Shown here: positions 30,923 through 39,014 of the stretch, one piece after another
How the letters are laid out: the number at the start of each line of letters is the position of its first letter
Position numbering within the stretch: position 1 is the stretch's first letter
Origin: Clostridiales bacterium
Lineage (GTDB): Bacteria; Bacillota; Clostridia; Lachnospirales; Lachnospiraceae
NCBI GenBank assembly: GCA_012839295.1
Contig: DUNO01000013.1
Location: forward strand, 62,001-126,000
Reading direction: 5' to 3'
Length of the DNA stretch: 64,000 nucleotides
Notes under the pieces: generated by a model
The model's input: only the letters and a program-made list of their open reading frames with translations
Told to the model about the DNA's origin: nothing
Databases searched by the model: none
Translations under genes and position numbers: made by a program

Positions 30923-31151
30923 TATCCCTAACGGTTTGGAAGCAAGGCCCGTTGCGTTATTGGTCCAGGTGGCAAGCCAATACGAATGCAGTATCCATGT
31001 GGCGACCAGTGACAAACGTGTCAACGCAAAAAGTATTATGGGTATGATGAGTATGGGGATCTCTTCTGGAGAGAAGGTAACTGTAACGGCAGATGGTCCG
31101 GATGAAGAAGCAGCAATTGAGAATATCGAAAAATATTTAAGCAGCAAATAA
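30897..31151 (+). CDS. crh: Crh-like HPr-family protein lacking His15
   Basis: MITKEIVINIPNGLEARPVALLVQ...VNAKSIMGMMSMGI: residue 15 is Glu, Ser46 conserved. Downstream of whiA as in B. subtilis. Confidence 0.8.
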   Translation: MITKEIVINIPNGLEARPVALLVQVASQYECSIHVATSDKRVNAKSIMGMMSMGISSGEKVTVTADGPDEEAAIENIEKYLSSK

Positions 31152-31174
31152 CATTTAAATAAAGCATGGATGGG

Positions 31175-31220
31175 CATGTTGCAGCCTGACAAAAGTCAGG
31201 TTCCAATGTGCCTTTTTTAT
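31175..31220 (+). terminator. Intrinsic terminator after crh-like gene
   Basis: GCCTGAC-aaaa-GTCAGG core with flanking GGCA(T)...TGCC, then TTTTTTAT. Confidence 0.8.
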
Positions 31221-31239
31221 ATATGGACGTGGGGCAATA

Positions 31240-31268
31240 TTGACAAGCCTTTCAGGGTGGCATAAAAT
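31240..31268 (+). promoter_or_regulatory. Predicted sigma-A promoter of dnaE
   Basis: TTGACA - 17 nt - TAAAAT. Confidence 0.75.
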
Positions 31269-31274
31269 ATATTT

Positions 31275-31325
31275 AGGTTGTGGGGTGAATGTGGGTGTAG
31301 ATATATCCACATTCACCGCGCTAGT
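31275..31325. repeat. Palindromic repeat family 2, copy 1
   Basis: AGGTTGTGGGGTGAATGTGGGTGTAGAT...CCACATTCACCGCGCTAGT; perfect 10-bp stem GTGAATGTGG/CCACATTCAC; homologous to 35955-36092. Confidence 0.8.
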
Positions 31326-31429
31326 GTGAAATGAAGATCATTTCACATCCGGCACCCCGTGGTCTGACGACCAAATGTCTGTTAGTATGAAAGAGCCTTT
31401 TTTCGGGAAAGGCATAGAATGGAGCAATT

Positions 31430-34400
31430 ATGAATTTTACGCATTTACACGTCCATACAGAATACAGCCTCCTGGACGGCTCAGGAAAGATTAAGGAAAT
31501 GGTCCATCAGGCAAAAGAGCTTGGGATGGACAGCCTTGCCATCACCGACCATGGAGTAATGTATGGTGTAATCGATTTTTATAAAGCCTGTCTGGCAGAA
31601 GGAATTAAGCCGATTATCGGCTGTGAGGTCTATGTGGCGCCGGGCTCCAGGTTTGACCGGGAGTTGGGGAATTCAGAGGAGCGCTACCACCACCTGGTTT
31701 TGCTGGCTGAGAATAACACCGGTTACCAGAACCTGATGAAGATTGTATCCCGGGGCTTTTTAGAAGGCTTTTATTACCGCCCCCGGGTTGATTATGAGGT
31801 ATTGGAGAAGTATCATGAGGGCATTATTGCCCTTAGTGCCTGCCTGGCAGGTGAGGTATCCAATAATTTATTAAAGGGCTTTTATGCGGAAGCCAAGGAT
31901 TCCGCCCTAAGGCTGCAGAAAATCTTTGGTGAAAATAACTTTTTCCTGGAGCTCCAGGATCATGGCATGCAGGAGCAGAAGACGGTGAACCAGGGACTAA
32001 TCCGGCTTGCCCAGGAGACAGGGATCAAGCTGGTTGCCACGAATGATGTCCATTACACCTATGCCGAGGATGTGGATCCCCATGACATACTGCTCTGTAT
32101 CCAGACCCAGAAGAAGGTTACGGATGAGAACCGCATGCGTTATGAGGGCGGACAGTTTTACCTGAAATCCCCCGAGGAGATGTACACCATCTTCCCCTAT
32201 GCCAGGGAAGCCCTTGAAAATACATATGGGATTGCACAGCGCTGTGAGGTGACCATTACCTTCGGGGAATACAAATTACCGGTCTATCCGGTTCCGGAGG
32301 GCTATACAGCCTATGAATATCTGGAGCAGCTTTGCAGGGAAGGGCTGGAAAAGAGGTACCATCCGGTGCCAAAGGAGCTGTGGGAACGCCTGGATTACGA
32401 GCTTGATATTATACACAGCATGGGTTTTGTTGATTATTTCCTTATTGTCTGGGATTTTATTAAATATGCAAAGGATAACCAGATTATAGTCGGACCCGGC
32501 CGGGGCAGTGCCGCCGGTTCTATCGTAGCCTATTCCCTGGAGATAACCGATATTGACCCGATCAAATATAACCTGCTGTTTGAGCGTTTCCTGAATCCGG
32601 AACGTATCTCCATGCCCGATATTGATATTGATTTCTGCTTTGAACGCAGGCAGGAGGTCATTGATTACGTAACCGAAAAATATGGTAAGGACAAGGTGGT
32701 CCAGATCGTTACCTTTGGAACCATGGCTGCAAGGGCCGTAATCCGTGATGTGGGCAGGGCTCTTGATATGCCCTATGCACAGGTAGATACCGTTGCAAAG
32801 ATGATTCCCACTGAATTAGGCATTACCATAGAAAAAGCATTGAACTTGAACAGGGACTTAAGGCAGCTGTACGAAAGCAACGAGGAAGTGAAGTACCTGA
32901 TCGACATGTCAAAGAGATTGGAAGGCCTTCCAAGACATACCTCCATGCATGCTGCCGGTGTCGTAATCGGCAAGGATAGCATCGACGAATATGTTCCCGT
33001 ATCCAGATCCTCCGATGATTCCATTACCACCCAGTTTACCATGACTACCCTGGAAGAGCTGGGCTTATTAAAGATGGACTTCCTGGGCTTAAGGACTCTG
33101 ACCGTAATCCAGAATGCGGAAAGCCTGATCCGTAAAAATGAAAATGAGGATTTTAACATTGAGCATATAGATTATGCTGATGAAAAGGTATATGACCTGA
33201 TCTCATCAGGGAAAACAGAGGGCATTTTCCAGTTGGAAAGTGCAGGAATGAAAAGCTTCATGAAGGAATTAAAGCCCCATTCCCTGGAGGACGTCATAGC
33301 GGGGATTGCCCTTTACCGCCCGGGGCCAATGGACTTTATCCCCAAGTACGTGAAGGGGAAAAATGAAGCAGGAAAGATTGTCTATGAATGCCCCCAGCTG
33401 GAGCCGATCCTGTCACCGACCTATGGGTGTATCGTATACCAGGAGCAGGTTATGCAGATCGTGCGTGAGCTGGCAGGCTATACCTATGGGCGGAGTGACC
33501 TGGTACGCCGTGCCATGTCCAAGAAAAAGGAATCCGTAATGATCCAGGAGCGGAAGAACTTCGTATACGGTAATGAGGAAGAGGGGGTACCGGGCTGTAT
33601 CAGCAACGGTATTTCCGAGACCGCCGCGAACCATATCTTTGATGAGATGGTGGATTTTGCGAAATATGCCTTCAACAAGTCCCACGCTGCGGCCTATGCG
33701 GTGGTATCCTACCAGACAGCCTTTTTAAAATGCTATTATCCGGTAGAATTCATGGCAGCCCTTATGACCAGCGTCATCGATAATCCTGGTAAGGTATCCG
33801 AATACATCTATACCTGCAGGCAGATGAACATTGAGATACTGCCGCCGGACATCAATGAGGGAGATTCCGTATTCACCGTATCAAAGGGTGCTATCCGGTA
33901 TGCGCTGTCGGCAATTAAGGGTGTCGGCAGGCCTGTGATTAGCGCGGTTGTGGCGGAGCGTGAAGAAAATGGACCCTTCCTGAGCCTGAAGGATTTTGCG
34001 ACAAGGCTCTCCGGCAAGGAAGTAAATAAACGTACTATTGAAAGCTTCATTAAAGCCGGCGTATTTAGCACCGTCCACTCCAACCGGAGGCAGCTGATGA
34101 TGAGTTATGTCCAGATTATCGACAGCATTGCGGCGGAGAAGAAGAAAACGCTGACAGGGCAGATGACCCTTTTTGATTTTGCCGGGGAGGATGAAAAGCA
34201 GGATTACGAGGTTACCATGCCGGAGGTGGAGGAATATAGCAAGGAACAGCTGCTGGCCTTTGAGAAAGAGGTTCTTGGCATTTATGTAAGCGGGCATCCC
34301 CTGGAGGCTTATGAAGCACGGCTCCAGAAAAATATAACCGCGTACTCAAATGATTTTGCAATTGACGAGGAAACAGAAAAGCCAAAGGTAATTGATGGTA

Positions 34401-34912
34401 ATTTTGAAACAATCGGCGGAATGGTAACTGCGAAAACCGTTAAAACAACGAGAAATAACAGCATGATGGCATTTATCACCCTGGAGGATTTATTCGGCGT
34501 AGTTGAGGTTATAATATTCCCAAAGGATTATGAAAAATATAAAACTATGGTTGAACCGGACCAGAAAATTTTTGTACGGGGAAAGGTAACCGTCGAGGAA
34601 GAAAAGGCTGCAAAGCTGATCTGCCAGAGCATCGTCCCCTTTGACAGCATACCCCAGGAGCTGTGGATTAAATATCGGGATTTGGAAGCCTTCCAAAAGG
34701 ATGAAGCAGACCTATACCGGATGCTGGAGGAATATGACGGCAATGATGCGGTGGTAATCTATTGCGAGGCTGAAAAGTGCATGAAAAAGCTTCCAAAAAG
34801 CAGGGGGGTTAAGGCAAATAATGACTTGATTCAACGGTTAAATGCAATTTATTCGGCAGAAAATGTACGAATTACGGAAAAGAGTATTGAAAAAATGGGG
34901 AAAATAGATTAG
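31430..34912 (+). CDS. dnaE: DNA polymerase III subunit alpha (DnaE)
   Basis: PHP motif FTHLHVHTEYSLLDGSGKI; GPGRGSAAGSIVAY; PDIDIDF; C-terminal OB-fold. Confidence 0.98.
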   Translation: MNFTHLHVHTEYSLLDGSGKIKEMVHQAKELGMDSLAITDHGVMYGVIDFYKACLAEGIKPIIGCEVYVAPGSRFDRELGNSEERYHHLVLLAENNTGYQNLMKIVSRGFLEGFYYRPRVDYEVLEKYHEGIIALSACLAGEVSNNLLKGFYAEAKDSALRLQKIFGENNFFLELQDHGMQEQKTVNQGLIRLAQETGIKLVATNDVHYTYAEDVDPHDILLCIQTQKKVTDENRMRYEGGQFYLKSPEEMYTIFPYAREALENTYGIAQRCEVTITFGEYKLPVYPVPEGYTAYEYLEQLCREGLEKRYHPVPKELWERLDYELDIIHSMGFVDYFLIVWDFIKYAKDNQIIVGPGRGSAAGSIVAYSLEITDIDPIKYNLLFERFLNPERISMPDIDIDFCFERRQEVIDYVTEKYGKDKVVQIVTFGTMAARAVIRDVGRALDMPYAQVDTVAKMIPTELGITIEKALNLNRDLRQLYESNEEVKYLIDMSKRLEGLPRHTSMHAAGVVIGKDSIDEYVPVSRSSDDSITTQFTMTTLEELGLLKMDFLGLRTLTVIQNAESLIRKNENEDFNIEHIDYADEKVYDLISSGKTEGIFQLESAGMKSFMKELKPHSLEDVIAGIALYRPGPMDFIPKYVKGKNEAGKIVYECPQLEPILSPTYGCIVYQEQVMQIVRELAGYTYGRSDLVRRAMSKKKESVMIQERKNFVYGNEEEGVPGCISNGISETAANHIFDEMVDFAKYAFNKSHAAAYAVVSYQTAFLKCYYPVEFMAALMTSVIDNPGKVSEYIYTCRQMNIEILPPDINEGDSVFTVSKGAIRYALSAIKGVGRPVISAVVAEREENGPFLSLKDFATRLSGKEVNKRTIESFIKAGVFSTVHSNRRQLMMSYVQIIDSIAAEKKKTLTGQMTLFDFAGEDEKQDYEVTMPEVEEYSKEQLLAFEKEVLGIYVSGHPLEAYEARLQKNITAYSNDFAIDEETEKPKVIDGNFETIGGMVTAKTVKTTRNNSMMAFITLEDLFGVVEVIIFPKDYEKYKTMVEPDQKIFVRGKVTVEEEKAAKLICQSIVPFDSIPQELWIKYRDLEAFQKDEADLYRMLEEYDGNDAVVIYCEAEKCMKKLPKSRGVKANNDLIQRLNAIYSAENVRITEKSIEKMGKID

Positions 34913-34962
34913 AATACTGTAGATATTGAATTGCCCCGCAAAGGCACATGGAGGTAATAAAA

Positions 34963-35937
34963 ATGGGAAGTAAGGTTAAGACGATTGGCGTATTAACTAG
35001 CGGCGGAGATGCGCCGGGAATGAACGCTGCAATCAGGGCGGTTGTAAGAACTGCGCTGGGGGCAGGATGTAAAGTAAAAGGAATCATGAGAGGTTTCCAG
35101 GGTCTGCTGGAAGAAGATATTATTAATATGGAGGCAAAAAGCGTATCCGACATTATCCAGAGAGGCGGCACAATTTTATATACCGCCCGCTGTCTTGACA
35201 TGCTAAAGCCTGAGGTTCAGGACATAGCGGCAGATATCTGCAGGAAGCATGAGATTGACGGTCTGGTAGTAATCGGCGGAGACGGCTCCTTTAAAGGAGC
35301 ACAGGTTTTGGCCAGAAGAGGGATTAATGCAGTTGCTATACCGGGTACCATTGACCTGGATATCGCCTGCACAGATTATACAATAGGCTTTGATACGGCA
35401 ATTAATACGGCGATGGAAACCATTGACAAGGTAAGGGACACCTCTACTTCCCATGAAAGATGCAGCGTTATCGAGGTTATGGGCAGGCATGCCGGCTATA
35501 TCGCGTTATGGTGCGGAATTTCAAACGGAGCTGAGGAAATCCTGATCCCCGAGCGCTTTGACTATGATGAGCAAAGGATTATCAACAATATTATTGAAAA
35601 GCGCAAAAAGGGCAAGAAGCACTACATCATCGTAAATGCAGAGGGTGTGGGTGATTCTAACGGTATGGCAAAGAGAATTGAAGCTGCAACCGGCATGGAG
35701 ACCAGGGCAACCATCATCGGACATGCCCAGAGGGGTGGCAGCCCGACAGCGAGGGATCGTCTGTATGCATCCATGATGGGGGCGAAGGCAGTGGATCTGC
35801 TGGTGTCCGGGGCATCGAAGAGGATTGTCGGTTACAAGAACGGCGAATATGTAGATTATGATATTGAAGAAGGCTTGGCGATGAAGAAGGATATCGACCA
35901 GTATATGTATGACCTGTCGATCAGGCTGTCCAAGTAA
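34963..35937 (+). CDS. pfkA: 6-phosphofructokinase
   Basis: KTIGVLTSGGDAPGMNAAIRAVVR; IGGDGSFKGAQ; PGTIDLDIACTDYTIGFDTA; GHAQRGGSPTARDR. Confidence 0.98.
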   Translation: MGSKVKTIGVLTSGGDAPGMNAAIRAVVRTALGAGCKVKGIMRGFQGLLEEDIINMEAKSVSDIIQRGGTILYTARCLDMLKPEVQDIAADICRKHEIDGLVVIGGDGSFKGAQVLARRGINAVAIPGTIDLDIACTDYTIGFDTAINTAMETIDKVRDTSTSHERCSVIEVMGRHAGYIALWCGISNGAEEILIPERFDYDEQRIINNIIEKRKKGKKHYIIVNAEGVGDSNGMAKRIEAATGMETRATIIGHAQRGGSPTARDRLYASMMGAKAVDLLVSGASKRIVGYKNGEYVDYDIEEGLAMKKDIDQYMYDLSIRLSK

Positions 35938-35954
35938 AGAGTAGGCAAGATTTG

Positions 35955-36092
35955 AGGCTGTGAGGTAAATGCGGGTGCAGATCCATGCATCTGGCTTGCC
36001 TTTAACCTCCCGCGCTTGCCAAATGCGGGCAAACACGGGAGACCCGGTCTGCCCCAGATGCATGGATACGCACCCGTATTCACCGCGTTAGT
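35955..36092. repeat. Palindromic repeat family 2, copy 2 (with extra internal palindromes)
   Basis: AGGCTGTGAGGTAAATGCGGGTGCAGATCCATGCATCTGG ... CCAGATGCATGGATACGCACCCGTATTCACCGCGTTAGT; inner CTCCCG...CGGGAG. Confidence 0.82.
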
Positions 36093-36498
36093 TGTTGAAA
36101 GGCTTTTGTAGGGTAGATCTTTGCTGGGAGATTGTGGGATGTATAGAGGGTATAATAGAGCTGGTGTGCTCCGGTATGGCAAGAACCGACAGGCACCGGC
36201 TTTTTTGTGTAGAAAAGGGACAAAATGTAGCAGGATTTGTTTACAGAATATTCACAATTGATTCAAAGTTTTTATGGAACGGTATTTATCTTTGCCACGT
36301 CTAATTCATGAAAGAAAAAGAAAAAGCACCGCATCCAATTTATCATTTACATCACCTGGGCAGACATGTATACTATATCATGTAATGCCAAATATATTGA
36401 AATGATATTTCCTGGCCGGCACGTCAAAAAAAGAGATTCATACACAAAGGATAAGAGGACCGGCTGACAGGAAAAGATAATTGTAGGGGGATAATAGG

Positions 36499-37044
36499 AT
36501 GCCAAAGGATGTGCCAAAGGACATCCGGGAAAATATGCCTGCTTATGATATTGAGACATTGATTCGGCAGTATGGCAATGACGTATTACGAACAGCATAT
36601 ATGTATGTCAAAGATATTCATTCGGCAGAAGATATTTTTCAGGATGTATTCATAAAAGTAAATCAAAAGCTTTCTACCTTTGAAGGAAACTCCAGCATAA
36701 AGACTTGGATTATCAGGATAACAATTAATACCTGTAAGGATTATTTAAAAAGTGCCTGGAACAGAAGGGTGGTACCGATGATGGATTACCAGGAGGATTC
36801 CATCATTAGCGAGACGGACTATGATGAAGTGGAAAATCAAGATACGAAGGAGCTGGTTAAGCAATCGGTTCTTTCTTTACCGGAGAAATATAAAGATGTA
36901 GTTCTCTGTGTATATTTTCAGGAAATGTCAATAGCAGAGACTGCAAAGGCTTTGCAAATTGCAGAAGGCACCGCCAAGAGCCGGTTGTCCAGAGCAAGGG
37001 AAAAACTAAAAACCATATTAGAAGGGAGGGTTTCAGATGAGTGA
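36499..37044 (+). CDS. ECF-type RNA polymerase sigma factor
   Basis: LIRQYGNDVLRTAYMYVKDIHSAEDIFQDVFIKV; SLPEKYKDVVLCVYFQEMSIAETAKALQIAEGTAKSRLSRAREKL. Confidence 0.93.
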   Translation: MPKDVPKDIRENMPAYDIETLIRQYGNDVLRTAYMYVKDIHSAEDIFQDVFIKVNQKLSTFEGNSSIKTWIIRITINTCKDYLKSAWNRRVVPMMDYQEDSIISETDYDEVENQDTKELVKQSVLSLPEKYKDVVLCVYFQEMSIAETAKALQIAEGTAKSRLSRAREKLKTILEGRVSDE

Positions 37045-38137
37045 GAACAAGAATTATGATGATAATATTGAAATTGATGAAATGAAAATCAGGTTCCATC
37101 TGAACGATTCCCTGGATTTAAGCGGAATTAGCGTGTCAGAGGATTTAATTCATAGAACGCTTTTAGCGATTAAGAACCAGCCGGAAATGCAGGAAGCCCC
37201 AGACAGGAAGGTGATTCCCTGGAACCGGTATTTCCGTGCCTTGGCAGGAGTAGCGGCAGCAGTGGTAGTTGTAGTGGCAGGTTATGGACTTGCCAGCAAT
37301 GGAGTATTTTCAGGGCAAAAGACATTTAGCAGAAATGATCAGGCTTATGATACCTCGGCCCCGGAGGAAGTGACCGGCGAGAGTATGATGGAAGGGGAAT
37401 CGGGTGATATGGCCCTATTCCAGACGGAGCAGGCAGACAGGGAGGAATCGGCCCTGAATAAGAATGATTCAGGAAATGAGTCTTTCACAGATTCAACCTA
37501 TGGGGACACAACAGATAATGCCGGTGGTACGCAGGACGCGGACGGCTCCAGCAATGGGGGCGGTATGGCAGGAACGGAAGGGATGGATAATGCTATAGAA
37601 AGTCCGAAGTATTCCATTGTTGCAGAGGTTCCTACGGCAATAGGAAAGGCCGGTGCAGGAGAAGCAGGCAGCTCCCCGGGCAGCAGCGGAACCTCCGCAG
37701 GAAGCGCAGGAAGTGAGAAGGCAGCCTTATCAGGGCCACAAGTCCAGATGAGTAAAAGCTTTGAAGGCCTGGAGACAGTATTATCCTTCCGGGAGATTTT
37801 CCTGGCAGACCCGGCAAAGGCCAGTTCCTTAACGGTAACGGATGAGATAAACAAGGTCTCGGTAGTTCTGACCAGTAAGGAGGATATCCTGAGCTTCTAC
37901 ACATTAATGGAGCAGCATCAATTTACCTATGGGAACCAGACCGGTGATACCTCTAATTATACGATTGAAATAGTGACACCTTCTCCATCCACGAAAAAAT
38001 ACACAATGTATGTTGGGGATGGTATAACCGTTGACTATACTGATGAGGTGACCACCAGCCACAACGCATATACGGCAGGGGATCCGGTGAAGCTATCCAC
38101 GGACATCCAGGAGTTTTGCCGGATGTATGGCAATTAA
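37037..38137 (+). CDS. Putative membrane anti-sigma factor/regulatory partner
   Basis: Start overlaps the sigma gene stop; single TM segment AGVAAAVVVVVAGYGLA after a short N-terminal region. Confidence 0.6.
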   Translation: MSENKNYDDNIEIDEMKIRFHLNDSLDLSGISVSEDLIHRTLLAIKNQPEMQEAPDRKVIPWNRYFRALAGVAAAVVVVVAGYGLASNGVFSGQKTFSRNDQAYDTSAPEEVTGESMMEGESGDMALFQTEQADREESALNKNDSGNESFTDSTYGDTTDNAGGTQDADGSSNGGGMAGTEGMDNAIESPKYSIVAEVPTAIGKAGAGEAGSSPGSSGTSAGSAGSEKAALSGPQVQMSKSFEGLETVLSFREIFLADPAKASSLTVTDEINKVSVVLTSKEDILSFYTLMEQHQFTYGNQTGDTSNYTIEIVTPSPSTKKYTMYVGDGITVDYTDEVTTSHNAYTAGDPVKLSTDIQEFCRMYGN

Positions 38138-38211
38138 AAAGGCAGAATAATTAGAAAATGTAGTAATTAATAATATAGTAATTAATAAATGAAATAAGTT
38201 TCATAATACAG

Positions 38212-38258
38212 AAAAGGTTCATGTAAGCTCCAGTTAAATGGAGTTACATGAACCTTTT
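38212..38258. terminator. Bidirectional intrinsic terminator
   Basis: AAAAGGTTCATGTAAGCTCCA ... TGGAGTTACATGAACCTTTT between convergent genes. Confidence 0.88.
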
Positions 38259-38279
38259 ATCCATATCCATGGCAATGTT

Positions 38280-38570
38280 TTATTGCTCCTCTTCGGGATC
38301 CTGGTCTTCCTGTACCTCAGAAGTATCCTTTTCCTCCGCTAAGGTATCCTCTTCTTCAGTATCACTGTCAGAGGCTATATTAATCGGTACGTATTCTCTG
38401 ACTTCATTCTCCGTCAGGTCTTCCGTATCAAAGTCTTCGAAGTCATCCTCAAAATCCTCGAAATCATCGGAATCGTCTTTCTTAATATAAGTCTTATAGA
38501 AATAATAGGCACCGGCAGCAACGGAAGCGGCAGCAAGTGTTCCAAATATAAACTTACCAAGTTTTTTCAT
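38280..38570 (-). CDS. Small acidic membrane-anchored hypothetical protein
   Basis: MKKLGKFIFGTLAAASVAAGAYYFYKTY then Asp/Glu-rich tail; RBS AAGGAAGG upstream on the minus strand. Confidence 0.75.
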   Translation of the reverse strand: MKKLGKFIFGTLAAASVAAGAYYFYKTYIKKDDSDDFEDFEDDFEDFDTEDLTENEVREYVPINIASDSDTEEEDTLAEEKDTSEVQEDQDPEEEQ

Positions 38571-38881
38571 GGGCTAGACCTTCCTTTCCTTTTTAATTAT
38601 AATTATATACCATTAATCCATTATAATTCGAAGCTGGGAAAAAATAAAGTAAAAAATAAATAAAGTTGAAATTATTGTTAAAGCGGCAGAGGGTTTTATA
38701 CCGGAAAAGCCCAGGGCATACTTTTCCGCTCTAAATAGTTTATGATGAAAGGTGCAATATGGTTAATCCCCAGGAAAATAACAGCGCCCCGGCCACTGGG
38801 ATAAATGACCTAGGGCTTTAAAAGACTATGGCAGAAGGCCTTAAGATTTTCTTAAGAAACCCCGAAATACAGGACAAGTTT

Positions 38882-38910
38882 TTGACAAAAATTACTGCTT
38901 GTGGTACTAT
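38882..38910 (+). promoter_or_regulatory. Predicted promoter of the secreted Ig-like protein gene
   Basis: TTGACA - 17 nt - TACTAT. Confidence 0.65.
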
Positions 38911-39014
38911 ATATCCTAATAAGATATAATTTAACTATAATGGGAGAAGCTTCAAATGCGACCAAAGGGAGCCATTTATGAAATCCCTTTAGAAAAAGAT
39001 TAGGAGGATGAGAA

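Noticed and set aside
36092-36304. 70-aa ORF between pfkA and the sigma factor gene
   Set aside because: No family resemblance, and it starts at the edge of the palindromic repeat; probably spurious.
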